Positions 18,058 through 28,241 of a stretch of DNA of 64,000 nt are shown piece after piece; within the stretch, counting starts at the first letter, position 1; each line of letters opens with the position of its first letter. Source of the DNA: Leptospira sp. GTDB lineage: Bacteria > Spirochaetota > Leptospiria > Leptospirales > Leptospiraceae. The notes under the pieces are model-generated. The model did no database searches, was not told where the DNA came from, and saw nothing but the letters and a program-made list of their open reading frames with translations. The DNA lies in assembly GCA_009991425.1 (NCBI GenBank), contig JAACWH010000029.1, positions 1 through 64,000 on the forward strand, in the 5' to 3' direction. The position numbers were made by a program, and so were the translations under genes.

Positions 18058-18957
18058 ATGAAGTTTCTCGGTATAGACATAGGCGCAGGTTCCATTAAAG
18101 CAGGTATTGTAGATGAGTTTGGGTATATTGAAGATGAGTCTTCTAAGATAACTCACTCAAGAATGGAGAATTCCGACTTTCAGGATGCCTTAAAGACAAT
18201 TATCACCCCCTATCTTTCAAGATACGAATTGTCCGGAATTGGAGTTGGTTCACCAGGACCAATCGATACTGAAAATGGTATTATCTTTTCATCTGCAAAT
18301 CTTCCTAAGGTTGATAAGTTCCAAATTAAAAGAATACTCAATGATTTAACTAAAATGGAAATTTTCTTCAATAATGACGCCAACTGTGCTTCTTTAGGTG
18401 AATACTATTTTGGAGAAGGAAAAGGATCTAAGAATCTTTTTGTTTTTACTTTAGGCACTGGGCTTGGTGGCGGCTGGGTTTGGAATGGCAAACTATTTAA
18501 TGGTTTCGAGGGCAATGGAATGGAAGTTGGTCACACAACTATAATTCGAGGTGGAGCTCTTTGTGGATGTGGGAATCTGGGATGCGCAGAAAGTTATTTT
18601 AGTTCTACGGGACTTTTAGCTAGGTATAAAGATGCCTCACTCAGCAAATTAGCTACTGTTAAAGATTTTTTTGAACAAATTAGAATAGGCAATGAAAATG
18701 CAAAAGAAGTTCTTAATTTTGGAGTAGAGGTTCTAGCAGAAACCACAAGAAATATCGTTAATCTATTAAACGTTGATACTGTTGTATTTGTAGGTGGTCT
18801 AGTACAGTCCTGGGATCTTTTTGGAGATAATTTAGAAAAAAGCATTCGTGCTAAAGTTTTTCCAGTACTACGAGATCGTTTACAGATTAAGAAAGGAAAC
18901 AACCAAGCTATTTTAGGTGCGGTGAGTTTAGTTTTGGAGAAATTGAACAATGAATGA
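18058..18957 (+). CDS. ROK family sugar kinase (glucokinase-like)
   Basis: ROK proteins of this length without a DNA-binding domain phosphorylate sugars, usually glucose or N-acetylated hexosamines. The ATP-binding N-terminus reads [18 protein letters not shown]. The central catalytic part has [19 protein letters not shown] and [10 protein letters not shown], and the zinc site is GHTTIIRGG followed by [14 protein letters not shown], the ROK signature CGCGxxGCxE. The 299 residues are the full family length. Its end overlaps the HIT gene by eight bases. The exact sugar cannot be told from sequence. Confidence 0.9.
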   Translation: MKFLGIDIGAGSIKAGIVDEFGYIEDESSKITHSRMENSDFQDALKTIITPYLSRYELSGIGVGSPGPIDTENGIIFSSANLPKVDKFQIKRILNDLTKMEIFFNNDANCASLGEYYFGEGKGSKNLFVFTLGTGLGGGWVWNGKLFNGFEGNGMEVGHTTIIRGGALCGCGNLGCAESYFSSTGLLARYKDASLSKLATVKDFFEQIRIGNENAKEVLNFGVEVLAETTRNIVNLLNVDTVVFVGGLVQSWDLFGDNLEKSIRAKVFPVLRDRLQIKKGNNQAILGAVSLVLEKLNNE

Positions 18958-19294
18958 TTGCCTCTTTTGCAAAATAGTGAATAAAGAAATTCCTGCAAAA
19001 GTTGCATACGAAGATGAGGAAATTTTAGGATTTTATGATATTTCTCCACAAGCTCCCGTACATATTGTATTCATACCTAAAAAACATATAGAATCCTTAG
19101 ACCAACTCAAGACCTCTGATACGGACCTCATTGGAAAATTACATTTTAATATAGCAGAGACTGCTAGAAATTTGAAAATCAACCAAGCAGGATATAGAGT
19201 AGTAAATAATACAGGAGAGAATGGTGGTCAGACTGTATTTCATATCCATTTTCATCTCTTAGCAGATAGAAAACTGAAGTGGCCGCCAGGATAG
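18950..19294 (+). CDS. hinT: HIT family nucleotide hydrolase (HinT-like)
   Basis: HinT-type proteins hydrolyse nucleoside phosphoramidates and adenylated conjugates. The 114-residue protein has [21 protein letters not shown] at its start, the [15 protein letters not shown] block, and the catalytic triad region [16 protein letters not shown] with the HxHxHxx motif. The two N-terminal cysteines fit the FCxI pattern of this branch. The ATG lies inside the last codons of the ROK gene (eight-base overlap, ATGAATGA), pointing to translational coupling. Confidence 0.94.
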   Translation: MNDCLFCKIVNKEIPAKVAYEDEEILGFYDISPQAPVHIVFIPKKHIESLDQLKTSDTDLIGKLHFNIAETARNLKINQAGYRVVNNTGENGGQTVFHIHFHLLADRKLKWPPG

Positions 19295-19300
19295 ACTTAA

Positions 19301-20263
19301 ATGTTTAACAAGAAGTTCTTTTTTTCCCTTCTGATTTCGGCATTAGCTATTGGATTTCTTCTTTATAAATTCGATCTAAAAGCTTTCGCAAGTATCCAAG
19401 AAAGATGGAATCCGTGGTTTTTAATACCTGTCATCTTTTGGAATATTTTAGCTATGATCCCCTTTTCACTGAGATGGTATTTTCTTCTCGATAGAAAATT
19501 ATCTGTCAAAAAATCTATGCTCTCTGCATATCTAGGAGTGGGAGCAAATATGGTTTTGCCTGCACGAGGTGGAGATATATTAAGATTGTATTATTGTAAA
19601 AATAATTCTGATATTCACTATGCTACATTGGTTTCTCAATTATTTATTGAAAAAATTTTAGATTTAATCATAGTTTTATTTATTGGAGCCAGCAGTTTTT
19701 TACTTCTAGGACTAGGAGAATCTAATTCTAGCCCTGCAGGTATTTTTATATCTGGATTGGTTGTAGTTGGTGTAATCTTTCTTTTGATCCTAATTCGATT
19801 TGCGAATTCCTTCTTAATCTCCCTAGGTAGAATGATCTTTTCGTGGATTGGCAAAGAATCCATTTTTATTCATAAACTAGAACCACATTTAATTGACTTG
19901 AAGAGCTTTCTAACCTTACGTAAGTTAGCGATACCAGTTGCTATAACTATCCCGACTTGGCTAGCAGGTTATGCTGTAACCTATATGTTTGAATCTTATT
20001 TAATAGGAATTCCTCTGGGATACAACAGTATTTTGTTTATGGTTTTTTGCGGAGCTATGGGTGTGGCGGTTCCATCGGCACCTTCTGGGCTTGGAGTATT
20101 CCATGCATCCATAATTTCAGGTTTTGTTTTATTAGGAATGAAAAGTGAAGATGGATTTGTATTCGCAACTGCAGTCCATTTACTGCAATTTATAATACTT
20201 TCCCTGCTTGGCTGGTTGGCTTATATGATTTGGATGATTGATAAAAAAGATGTGTCGAAATAA
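19301..20263 (+). CDS. YbhN/LPG_synthase_TM-like integral membrane protein (flippase-like)
   Basis: The 320 residues contain about eight transmembrane helices. They show the family marks of the flippase-like domain of lysylphosphatidylglycerol synthases and YbhN/AglD proteins: SLRWYFLLDRK after the second helix, LGVGANMVLPARGGDILRLYY, and a late GVAVPSAPSGLGVFHA block. The soluble synthase domain of MprF is absent, so it would move or shield a lipid rather than aminoacylate it. The lipid is unknown. It starts six bases after the HIT gene and ends just before the convergent tRNA-Asp. Confidence 0.85.
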   Translation: MFNKKFFFSLLISALAIGFLLYKFDLKAFASIQERWNPWFLIPVIFWNILAMIPFSLRWYFLLDRKLSVKKSMLSAYLGVGANMVLPARGGDILRLYYCKNNSDIHYATLVSQLFIEKILDLIIVLFIGASSFLLLGLGESNSSPAGIFISGLVVVGVIFLLILIRFANSFLISLGRMIFSWIGKESIFIHKLEPHLIDLKSFLTLRKLAIPVAITIPTWLAGYAVTYMFESYLIGIPLGYNSILFMVFCGAMGVAVPSAPSGLGVFHASIISGFVLLGMKSEDGFVFATAVHLLQFIILSLLGWLAYMIWMIDKKDVSK

Positions 20264-20269
20264 ATGAAC

Positions 20270-20343
20270 CGGAGTTGACGGGGTTCGAACCCGCGACATT
20301 CTGCGTGACAGGCAGATACTCTAACCAGCTGAGCTACAACTCC
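20270..20343 (-). tRNA. tRNA-Asp (anticodon GTC)
   Basis: The 74-base cloverleaf has acceptor stem GGAGTTG/CAACTCC, D arm GCTCAGCTGGTTAGAGT, anticodon arm TCTGC-CTGTCAC-GCAGA with anticodon GTC (20309-20307), and T arm GCGGG-TTCGAAC-CCCGT. The discriminator base is G, as expected for tRNA-Asp. CCA is not encoded (GTT follows). It stands alone, with no neighbouring tRNA. Confidence 0.97.
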
Positions 20344-20356
20344 TTGTTCTCTAGCT

Positions 20357-20384
20357 ACGATAATTTTGAGCCTTCCTCTGTCAA
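20357..20384 (-). promoter_or_regulatory. Sigma-70 promoter of tRNA-Asp
   Basis: A perfect -35 TTGACA (20384-20379) is followed after 16 bases by TATCGT (20362-20357, four of six). Transcription would start near 20350, about seven bases before the tRNA 5' end, which is the usual arrangement for a tRNA promoter. Confidence 0.6.
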
Positions 20385-20414
20385 AGATATTTTGAAATTT
20401 TTATAGAGAGAAGC

Positions 20415-20442
20415 TTGCTTTTCTAAATAAATAAGTTATAAT
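20415..20442 (+). promoter_or_regulatory. Sigma-70 promoter of the phosphatidyltransferase gene; very short leader
   Basis: TTGCTT (20415-20420), a 16-base spacer and a perfect TATAAT (20437-20442) lie just upstream of the ATG at 20456. The predicted start is near 20449, leaving only about six bases of leader and no Shine-Dalgarno sequence. The mRNA may be effectively leaderless. Confidence 0.6.
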
Positions 20443-20455
20443 GAAATATAGATAA

Positions 20456-21130
20456 ATGATCGTACAAGAAAAAAAAGCTAAAGACCTTATCCAGGATAGA
20501 ATCTTCACACTATCCAATTTTATTTCCCTTTCTCGTGTCGCCTTAGTGCCACCTTTTTTAGTTTATTCTCAAGAATATGCTAAGAATCCAAATTTTAATA
20601 CTTTTTTCTATCCTGCTTTAATTAGCGTTATAGCAGTGCTGACGGATTACCTTGATGGAAAAATTGCAAGGATACTTCGTCAAGAGACAATTCTGGGGAG
20701 ATACCTAGATCCAATTTGCGATAAGATCGTTACTCTTTCTGCTCTAGGAATTTGTGTTGTTTATTTTCATTTTCCCATTTGGATATTGTTACTTTATAGT
20801 ATTCGTGAATTTCTCGGTCTGTGGTTTGGAGGATATTTATTTTTTAAACGTGGATTGCAAGGCAAACCAAATTATTGGGGGAAACTTGGTGTAGGAATTG
20901 TTGCTGTTTCGGTGATATGGTACATGTCCATTCCTATACTTGTAACTATACCAAATCTTCCGAATCTATTCTTTCATCCAGAATGGAGTTCCTATAGTTT
21001 ACTTTTCGTATTAGCTTTGGGTGTGATTGGGTATTTCCGTAGATATTGGACGATAGTCTTTCATCCAGAGAAATTAGTAATTGATCCTTCTGACCAATTG
21101 CAAAAGAAAAAATATGAAATTATAGAATAA
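20456..21130 (+). CDS. pgsA: CDP-alcohol phosphatidyltransferase (PgsA-like)
   Basis: The enzyme class condenses CDP-diacylglycerol with an alcohol such as glycerol-3-phosphate in the inner membrane. The full catalytic motif DYLDGKIARILRQETILG then RYLDPICDK (D-x2-DG-x2-AR-x8-G-x3-D-x3-D) is present around residues 64-92. The N-terminus NFISLSRVALVPPFLV is typical of phosphatidylglycerophosphate synthases, and four to five further hydrophobic helices follow. The exact alcohol is not proved by sequence, so the gene name is provisional. A strong promoter lies immediately upstream. Confidence 0.88.
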   Translation: MIVQEKKAKDLIQDRIFTLSNFISLSRVALVPPFLVYSQEYAKNPNFNTFFYPALISVIAVLTDYLDGKIARILRQETILGRYLDPICDKIVTLSALGICVVYFHFPIWILLLYSIREFLGLWFGGYLFFKRGLQGKPNYWGKLGVGIVAVSVIWYMSIPILVTIPNLPNLFFHPEWSSYSLLFVLALGVIGYFRRYWTIVFHPEKLVIDPSDQLQKKKYEIIE

Positions 21131-21199
21131 GCATTAAATAGTTTACTTTATGTTTCATTAAAAATTTCTCATACAGTGGAATATTTACTAATAAATTAT

Positions 21200-21850
21200 T
21201 TATTTCTTTTTGAAATATTTTTCTTTGATTTCTTGTCTCGTTAAGGTTTTGCTCAAATGGATTTGGTAAAAAACTTTGAAACGTGTTATAATAGGCTTAT
21301 CTTCTGAAGATTCATGCTTAAATTGCCAACGTGTTAAATCATTCTGAATGATCTTTGCCACATCATTGATTCGCGGCACTCTTCGATCAAAATTAATAAC
21401 TTCCATATTGCCAGTATTTGAATTTAGAGTGATATATAAATTACCTTCATCTACTAAATTTACTAAATCATAACCATGTATCTCATCTCTTGTGAGATCA
21501 TCTGCTCCTGAATCTGGTATTCGTCTGATATATTTAGATCCGCGAATTTGACGAACTAAGTATTGATTTGCTGAAAGTATTACTCGAAAGTATTCTAAAT
21601 TATCCTTGGAAGCTTGTTGAAAAAAAACTGGTTGTAAAATAGAGTTATTCACCTCATCACCTTTTTCATCGAGCATTATCTCACCTTCTACGGGTGCTGG
21701 CAAAAGCTCTTGCTCCGTTGGTTCCGGTATCGTATTCTGTGAGGTCAGTGAATCTTGGTCAGATAATTCTGCAGATTTACAAGCAAATGTAAAAGATAGA
21801 ATTGCAATGGATATGATAATTTGAAAATTTTTTGCCATACGTTCCAACAT
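21200..21850 (-). CDS. Putative lipoprotein with possible TonB-C-like tail
   Basis: From the ATG at 21850 the protein starts MLERMAKNFQ, then a hydrophobic core and ILSFTFAC, a spirochaetal lipobox with Cys24. A second ATG at 21838 would give the same signal. The frame is open further upstream into mgtE, but that part is unlikely to be used. A Pro/Glu-rich linker (EPTEQELLPAPVEGEI) leads to a mixed domain. The last 60 residues (VAKIIQNDLTRWQFKH then FKVFYQIHLSKTL) weakly recall the C-terminal fold of TonB/AgmX proteins. No function is assigned. It lies downstream of mgtE on the same strand. Confidence 0.65.
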   Translation of the reverse strand: MLERMAKNFQIIISIAILSFTFACKSAELSDQDSLTSQNTIPEPTEQELLPAPVEGEIMLDEKGDEVNNSILQPVFFQQASKDNLEYFRVILSANQYLVRQIRGSKYIRRIPDSGADDLTRDEIHGYDLVNLVDEGNLYITLNSNTGNMEVINFDRRVPRINDVAKIIQNDLTRWQFKHESSEDKPIITRFKVFYQIHLSKTLTRQEIKEKYFKKK

Positions 21851-21896
21851 TATGAATCTATTTAGACTTTCAAGTAAAGAATTCATTGAGAAAATT

Positions 21897-23294
21897 TCAA
21901 ACAAGATAAGATATAAAAAATTGAGCAAGCCCCAAAAAGAAGAAAAATCCACAGATATCTGTAAAAGTCGTAACGAAAATAGAAGAAGCTATTGCGGGGT
22001 CAATACGAAGAATTTTTAACAGTAAAGGAATACAAGAGCCTATGGTTCCTGCTACAAAAAGGTTCACAAACATTGCAGATCCAATTATAAAAGAAAGCAC
22101 GAGATTCCCCTTGAAAATGTAAACCATCATAGATGTTAAAATTCCAAGAAATAAACCATTTAGTGCACCTATAGAAACTTCCTTCCTAACAGCTTCCCAC
22201 CAAGTATTTAAAGTCAATTCACCTGTTGCCAAATTTCGTACTACAACTGTTATGGATTGAGTTCCTGCATTGCCACCCATTCCAGCAACTATTGGCATTA
22301 GAGTTGCTAATACAACAACCTTTTGAATTGTTTCTTCAAACAATGATACAACAGAGGCAGCAAGCACAGCAGTAGCTAGGTTGACAACCAACCAAACAAT
22401 TCTTTTTCTAAGAGACTCGAATACGGGTGTATTTAATTTTTCATCTTCAGAAAGACCACCCATACGATAGATATCTTCCGAAGCTTCTTCTTGAACAATA
22501 TCAAGGACGTCGTCCACTGTAATTCTACCAATCATTAAATTTTCATCATCAACTACAGCTATCGAGACTAAGTCATATTTTCGAAACATTCTAGCAACTT
22601 CTTCTTGGTCAGTATTGAAGTGAACACTGAGTGGAGGTCCAATCATGATTTTATTAATCTTATTAGAAGGATTTGTAAGTAACAATTCTTTCAAGTGAAG
22701 GTATCCCAACAATTTACCGTCTTGATCGACAACATAAACTGTATATATATCATCAACAACCTTGGCTATTTTTCGAATTTTGGAAACTGCTTTTCGAATT
22801 GTATCTGATCCATTCACGGCAGCAAAATCACTACTCATAATTCTACCGGCAGAATTTTCATTAAATTCCATCTGAACTCGAATCTGTTGAGAATCTTCTC
22901 TGTCTAAAATTTTAAGAACTTCTTCTGCTTTCGATGGAGAAACCGAGGCCAAAATAAAGGTTATATCATCTGATTCTAAATGTTCGAAAATGGGAGAAAT
23001 CTCTTTGGGTTGCAACCTCTCCATAAATTCAGATTGATAATCTTCATCTAATTCAACTAATACTTCACTTTGTCGTTCCGGTTGAAATAATCTAAAGACA
23101 TAAAATGCTTCATCATATTCTAATTCATGTAATACTTCAGCAAAATCTGCATAATGAGATTCAGAAAGTTGATTGATAATTTCTTCATCACGACCTGAGC
23201 GAACGAGATGTTTAAATTCCTCAAACCAATCTTCAAATTCGTCAGTTTCGATTTCAGGCACCTTGTTTGATTCTTGGGTTGTATTTGCTTCCAT
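21897..23294 (-). CDS. mgtE: Magnesium transporter MgtE
   Basis: MgtE is a Mg2+-gated magnesium channel of the inner membrane. The protein shows the superhelical MgtE_N domain (about 20-145, with repeats such as LHELEYDEAFYVFRLF), a CBS pair (about 150-280, including IGRITVDDVLDIVQEEASEDI) and five transmembrane helices (about 300-465). The pore signature MGGNAGTQSITVVVRNLATGEL lies in the second helix. The 465 residues are full length. CBS domains sense cytosolic Mg2+ and close the channel in known members. Confidence 0.96.
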   Translation of the reverse strand: MEANTTQESNKVPEIETDEFEDWFEEFKHLVRSGRDEEIINQLSESHYADFAEVLHELEYDEAFYVFRLFQPERQSEVLVELDEDYQSEFMERLQPKEISPIFEHLESDDITFILASVSPSKAEEVLKILDREDSQQIRVQMEFNENSAGRIMSSDFAAVNGSDTIRKAVSKIRKIAKVVDDIYTVYVVDQDGKLLGYLHLKELLLTNPSNKINKIMIGPPLSVHFNTDQEEVARMFRKYDLVSIAVVDDENLMIGRITVDDVLDIVQEEASEDIYRMGGLSEDEKLNTPVFESLRKRIVWLVVNLATAVLAASVVSLFEETIQKVVVLATLMPIVAGMGGNAGTQSITVVVRNLATGELTLNTWWEAVRKEVSIGALNGLFLGILTSMMVYIFKGNLVLSFIIGSAMFVNLFVAGTIGSCIPLLLKILRIDPAIASSIFVTTFTDICGFFFFLGLAQFFISYLV

Positions 23295-23385
23295 TTCTAA
23301 ATCTATTTAAAAAAAATATTATGGAGTTATCAATCGAATTTATACTTGCGAATTGACTTTTTTATAAAAATCTGGATGGAAACCC

Positions 23386-24354
23386 ATGATTCATGATATT
23401 GACGCTTCTCATTTGCATTTTCTTTCCCATGAAGAATCTAAAAATTCTAAGAAATCTTTACTTATTTCTATGGGAATATCGATTCTTATCTTTATAGTGG
23501 AAATATACGGAGCGTATAAAAGTAATTCCCTATCTTTACTTACAGATGCATTTCATATTGTTACAGATATTTTAGCTCATACAATTAGCTTAATAGCCGT
23601 TAATGTTTCTCTCAAGAACCGCACTATGAAATACACATTTGGATTTCTTAGGGTTGAGATAATCGCTGCATTCATCAATGCCATTCTTTTGGTATTACTA
23701 TGTGGATTCCTGCTTGTTGAGACATTTGAGAGAATTATGGAAACTCATACTATACATGCAAATGAAATGTTAGCTTATAGTTTGATAGGATTATTTCTAA
23801 ATTCACTTTCAGCATTAGTCTTATTCAATGTATCAAAAACAAGTATCAATTTAAAATCTGCCTATATCCATGTTCTGGGAGATTTATTAGGAACTGTTTC
23901 GGTTGTTGTTGGTGCTATTCTCATTCGAATCTTCGAGGTAGAATGGATTGATACGTTTTTTAGTTTCTTTATTATCGTAATCATTGGAAGAGCAACCTAT
24001 GGGCTTATTAAAGATTCAATCAAAAGCTTAATGGAATCTTCGCCTGATACACATAAGCTAGAACATATTCTTTCTGATATCAGAGCAAATCCTAAGCTAA
24101 GTAAAATATTGTCATTCCATCATTGGAGTTTAACGAATGGAGTTGAATGCATCAATCTCCGATTATTACTAAAAGAGAAATCATCTTGGGAAGTAGTAAT
24201 AACTGGAACTCATAAACTATTAAAAGAAAAATATGGAATCACTCATGTAAATATAGAAACTGCTACAAAAGAATCTGATGCTCTTATTAAATCTCTGAAG
24301 ATCAATCGCTCAGCTATTCATTTGCATGGCGGACACGGTCACCACCATCATTGA
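23386..24354 (+). CDS. Cation diffusion facilitator family metal exporter (zinc type)
   Basis: The 322 residues show six transmembrane helices with the CDF metal-site pattern: NSLSLLTDAFHIVTDILAH in the second helix (D-x-x-H-x-x-x-D) and YIHVLGDLLGTVSVVVGA in the fifth (HxxxD). This His/Asp arrangement is typical of Zn2+ exporters of the CzcD/ZnT type. The cytoplasmic C-terminal domain (about 205-300) ends in a His-rich tail HLHGGHGHHHH. It is transcribed away from mgtE and stops two bases before the convergent acyl-CoA-dehydrogenase-like gene. Confidence 0.93.
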   Translation: MIHDIDASHLHFLSHEESKNSKKSLLISMGISILIFIVEIYGAYKSNSLSLLTDAFHIVTDILAHTISLIAVNVSLKNRTMKYTFGFLRVEIIAAFINAILLVLLCGFLLVETFERIMETHTIHANEMLAYSLIGLFLNSLSALVLFNVSKTSINLKSAYIHVLGDLLGTVSVVVGAILIRIFEVEWIDTFFSFFIIVIIGRATYGLIKDSIKSLMESSPDTHKLEHILSDIRANPKLSKILSFHHWSLTNGVECINLRLLLKEKSSWEVVITGTHKLLKEKYGITHVNIETATKESDALIKSLKINRSAIHLHGGHGHHHH

Positions 24355-24356
24355 TT

Positions 24357-25286
24357 TTAATTGCTGTTTAGAAGTAGAATTTTAAATAGATTCCATTCAG
24401 GATAATTAATTACATTATCTAGATAGATTTGAAGTGATTCAAGCACAGAAACTCCCCATTTTAGATCTTGTGAGTTTATATCAAATCGACTGCTATCATG
24501 GAGTTTATCTGTTATTAAATTTATTTCATTTTCAAATATTTGAAATGCTTGTTCTAACTCATGAGGAATTTTTAATTCAATCCGTATTCGATCAATAAAA
24601 CCTAGCAAAATAAATTGTAATGAAAATATTTCTAATAAGCGTAAAGACTTAGCATGCTTACGATAATCAATTTCAAGTTTTATTAATTTAGATTCAGGTA
24701 TTTCATGAAAAATAATTTCTGCATGTGTAGCTTCTTGGGCATAGTTTAGGTCAAATGGGTTCACTTCCAAGCCCGCAGTATTCAAAGGAACAAGATAAGA
24801 ATTATAAATAAAATTATCTTTGGTTACAATTAAAAAATAATCAGGATTCCTTCCATTCGTTGCAAAGCCCTTATTTCCAACTAAAACTCTTCCAGAATTT
24901 GTTTCGATGAAACTAGTTTTAATATTCTTTATTCTTCCCTGCCAGCCTTTCTCAGAGACAGCCATAGAAAATATTTTATTTCCATCGCATAATTGATCTA
25001 AAAATATTTCTTGCTTAGCTATTGCTAACATATTTCCACATAAATTTACTTCTGGCATAGCAGATAAAGCGATACCTAGTCCCACTTTATCGATAGACAG
25101 AGCTCTAATCTGAGTTAGAAAGTCTATATAATCTTTCGCAAGATTAGATTTTAGATGAACAAAGAATTTTCTTTCTGCCAAAATAGGTGAAAAATTCTGG
25201 AACCTAGAGTATACATGGGTATTTTCGAAACTCTTTAGTTTAGTTTGGAAAAATTTACGATGGGACTCGAGGTTTTCCAGACTCAT
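24357..25286 (-). CDS. Acyl-CoA-dehydrogenase-like protein, divergent and short
   Basis: No family is obvious at first sight, but the middle of the protein follows the acyl-CoA dehydrogenase beta-domain plan. FSMAVSEKGWQGRIKNIKTS corresponds to the TExxxGSDxxxIxT stretch, VLVGNKGFATNGRNPDYFLIV to the LNGxKxFITxxxxADxxLV stretch, and ATHAEIIFHEIPESKLI to the FDDVxVPxxxLL stretch. The C-terminal part is helical but shorter than usual (309 residues against about 380), and I cannot place the catalytic Glu. It may be inactive. Its ATG overlaps the uvrA stop by four bases. Confidence 0.5.
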   Translation of the reverse strand: MSLENLESHRKFFQTKLKSFENTHVYSRFQNFSPILAERKFFVHLKSNLAKDYIDFLTQIRALSIDKVGLGIALSAMPEVNLCGNMLAIAKQEIFLDQLCDGNKIFSMAVSEKGWQGRIKNIKTSFIETNSGRVLVGNKGFATNGRNPDYFLIVTKDNFIYNSYLVPLNTAGLEVNPFDLNYAQEATHAEIIFHEIPESKLIKLEIDYRKHAKSLRLLEIFSLQFILLGFIDRIRIELKIPHELEQAFQIFENEINLITDKLHDSSRFDINSQDLKWGVSVLESLQIYLDNVINYPEWNLFKILLLNSN

Positions 25287-28165
25287 TTCTTTTTCTTCTT
25301 GCTTGCTACTTTTTTTACTGGAATCTTAACATTACCCTCGGATTCTAAAATGGAGTTCAAATATACACCAGTAAAAGAATTCTTAACCTTAGCGATTTCT
25401 TCGGGAGTTCCTATAGCTAAGACTTCTCCACCACCATCTCCCCCTTCAGGTCCTATATCTATGATATGATCTGCCGATTTGATAACATCTAAATTGTGTT
25501 CGATGATAACCATGGAGTTTCCTCTATCCACTAATGAATGAAGAACGTTCATTAGCTTTTGGATATCATCAAAATGAAGACCAGTTGTTGGTTCATCTAA
25601 AATATATAATGTCTTACCTGTTGGTCTCTTTGAAAGTTCGGTTGAGAGTTTGATTCTTTGAGCCTCTCCACCAGAAAAAGTTGTAGCCGGTTGACCTAGT
25701 GTAATATAACCAAGTCCAACTTCTACCAAGGTTTCTAGTTTACGTCTAGCCGATGGAATATTCTCAAAGAAGACAACTGCATCTTCCACTGTCATCTTTA
25801 GGATCTCACTAATATTTTTACCTTTGAATTTAACTTCTAAGGTTTCTCTATTGTATCTTTTTCCTTTACAAACATCGCAGGTAACATAAACATCTGGTAG
25901 AAAATGCATTTCGATTTTTAAGATTCCATCTCCTTGGCATTTTTCACATCGTCCACCTGCAACATTAAAACTAAATCTACCAGGATCATAACCTCTTAGC
26001 TTTGCTTCTTCCATATTAGAAAATAATTCTCGGATGGGAGTAAATAATCCAGTATATGTAGCTGGATTAGATCGGGGAGTTCTGCCTATGGGTGATTGGT
26101 CTATATTAATAATTTTATCAATATTTTCTACACCAGTGATTTTCTTGTGTTTGCCTGCTATGGTTTTAGTTCTCATGATATCATGAGCGAGTTTATTGTA
26201 AAGAATCTCGTTTACTAAGGTTGATTTTCCCGATCCAGAAACACCCGTTACAACAACCATCATACCCAAAGGAAATTCAACATCTAAGTTCTTTAAATTA
26301 TTTTGAGAGGCTGACCAAACTTTTAAATTATTTCCATTCCCAGACCTTCTTGTCTCAGGTCTGCTTATAATCTTTTCACCCTTAAGGTATGCTCCCGTAG
26401 TGGACTTAGGATTTTTTTTAATCTCATCAGGTGTTCCAAAGGCTACAATGTTACCTCCATGGACACCAGCTCCAGGCCCCATATCTAAAATAAAATCAGC
26501 CTCTTCCATCGTCTCTTTGTCGTGTTCGACAACTATGACAGTGTTCCCTAAATTTTTTAAATTCTTAAGGGTATTGATTAGTTTCGTATTATCTCTTTGA
26601 TGAAGACCAATAGATGGCTCATCCAATACATACATAACCCCCATTAGTTGAGATCCGATTTGGGAAGCGAGCCGTATTCGTTGCATTTCTCCACCTGAAA
26701 GTGTTGAGGCGGATCTTGATACATTTAGGTAACCCACACCTACATCCCTTAGGAAGGTTAATCTCTGATTGATTTCTTTTAAAATGGGCTCCGATATAGG
26801 AATATTTGAACCTTCAAATACTAAACTCTTGGAAAAATGAAGAGCCTTCTCAATAGACATTTCTGTAAATCCATCTATTCCTATATCCTTTATTTTAACA
26901 GCTAAGGCACCTGGACTCAAACGCTTTCCCTTACAAGAAGGACAAACATGATTCGTCATAAAACCTTCATACCACTGTCTCATAGAATCTGATTTAGTTT
27001 CTTTATATCTTCTAGATAAATTAGGAATAACTCCTTCGAAATTTCTGGAAAATTCAAAATGAGAATTTTCCTTCCGAAAGTCGTAATCGATTTTAATATC
27101 TTCATCGCCATAAAGAATGACTTCTTGAATTTTTCGAGAAAGCTTATTCCAGGCTGTAGTTGGATTGAATTTTAACTTTTTCGATAAGGCTTCTAGGGTT
27201 GCCATAAACCAATAGCTATTGGATTTTGCTCCACCCCAGGCTTCTATTGCTCCCTCTACCAAACTCAAATTTTCATCGGAGATGATAAGATTCTCATCAA
27301 ACTCAAGTAAGGCTCCGAGACCATCACAGTTCTGGCAAGCTCCATGAGGAGAATTGAATGAAAATAATCTTGGAGTTAACTCTGGCAAGGTAACATCATC
27401 GCAGTTAGGACAGGCTAATTTCTGAGAATAAACATGGTCTTTTGTTTCGTCTTGGATAACAACAATCCCATCAGATTGCTTTAAAGCAGTTTCAACAGAA
27501 TCTGATAGCCTAGATTCAATTCCATCTTTTACAACCAAACGATCTACAACGATATCTAAATCGGTTTTAAAACTTTTCTTTAAAACAATATCCTCATCTA
27601 AGGTTTGGATTTCGCCATTGATTCTAACTCTTTGGAAACCGTCTTTACGAGCTCTATCCAAAATATCTTTATGCTCGCCTTTCTTTTGTCTTAAGATTGG
27701 TGCTAAAATTTGAAGCTTGGATCCATTAGGAAATAATTTAATTCGATCTAGTATTTGATCAACGGATAAAGTGGAAATCTCTGTCCCACATTTAGGGCAA
27801 TGAGGTATACCAACCCTTGCATAGAGCAGACGAAGGTAATCATAGACTTCCGTTACAGTACCAACAGTAGAGCGCGGATTTCTCGCAGTTGTCTTTTGTT
27901 CTATGGAGATAGCAGGACTTAGACCTTCAATAAGATCCACATCTGGTTTTTCCATCTGTCCCAAAAATTGACGTGCATAACTAGAAAGACTTTCGACATA
28001 TCGTCTTTGCCCCTCTGCATAAATTGTATCAAATGCTAATGAGGATTTTCCTGAACCCGAAAGGCCTGTAATGACGACCATTTTGTCTCTTGGAATATCT
28101 ATATCGATATTTTTTAAATTGTGCTCCCTAGCTCCGCGTATTTTTAAAAATCCTGCCACAATCAT
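25283..28165 (-). CDS. uvrA: Excinuclease ABC subunit A
   Basis: UvrA recognises bulky DNA lesions and loads UvrB in nucleotide excision repair. The 960-residue protein has two ABC ATPase halves: Walker [21 protein letters not shown] near the start and [15 protein letters not shown] in the second half. The two signatures are [13 protein letters not shown] and [13 protein letters not shown]. Zinc-binding CxxC pairs are seen, including CPKCG, CPNCDD and CEKCQGDG with CDVCKGKRY. The C-terminus ends in a Lys-rich tail. The ATG at 28165 is only three bases from AGAGGA; GTG at 28159 has better spacing. I see no LexA-type box in the short upstream region. Confidence 0.98.
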   Translation of the reverse strand: MIVAGFLKIRGAREHNLKNIDIDIPRDKMVVITGLSGSGKSSLAFDTIYAEGQRRYVESLSSYARQFLGQMEKPDVDLIEGLSPAISIEQKTTARNPRSTVGTVTEVYDYLRLLYARVGIPHCPKCGTEISTLSVDQILDRIKLFPNGSKLQILAPILRQKKGEHKDILDRARKDGFQRVRINGEIQTLDEDIVLKKSFKTDLDIVVDRLVVKDGIESRLSDSVETALKQSDGIVVIQDETKDHVYSQKLACPNCDDVTLPELTPRLFSFNSPHGACQNCDGLGALLEFDENLIISDENLSLVEGAIEAWGGAKSNSYWFMATLEALSKKLKFNPTTAWNKLSRKIQEVILYGDEDIKIDYDFRKENSHFEFSRNFEGVIPNLSRRYKETKSDSMRQWYEGFMTNHVCPSCKGKRLSPGALAVKIKDIGIDGFTEMSIEKALHFSKSLVFEGSNIPISEPILKEINQRLTFLRDVGVGYLNVSRSASTLSGGEMQRIRLASQIGSQLMGVMYVLDEPSIGLHQRDNTKLINTLKNLKNLGNTVIVVEHDKETMEEADFILDMGPGAGVHGGNIVAFGTPDEIKKNPKSTTGAYLKGEKIISRPETRRSGNGNNLKVWSASQNNLKNLDVEFPLGMMVVVTGVSGSGKSTLVNEILYNKLAHDIMRTKTIAGKHKKITGVENIDKIINIDQSPIGRTPRSNPATYTGLFTPIRELFSNMEEAKLRGYDPGRFSFNVAGGRCEKCQGDGILKIEMHFLPDVYVTCDVCKGKRYNRETLEVKFKGKNISEILKMTVEDAVVFFENIPSARRKLETLVEVGLGYITLGQPATTFSGGEAQRIKLSTELSKRPTGKTLYILDEPTTGLHFDDIQKLMNVLHSLVDRGNSMVIIEHNLDVIKSADHIIDIGPEGGDGGGEVLAIGTPEEIAKVKNSFTGVYLNSILESEGNVKIPVKKVASKKKKK

Positions 28166-28241
28166 TTTCCTCTGGTTCCAGTCTGTTTTACACTAGCTTT
28201 CTGGAAACCTTTTTCGTAGGCTATCTGAAGAGGTTTTAGTC

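Noticed and set aside
28166..28241. A LexA/SOS box upstream of uvrA
   Set aside because: I looked for TTTG-N5-CAAA, the leptospiral type, and for CTG-N10-CAG on both strands and did not find a match in this gap.
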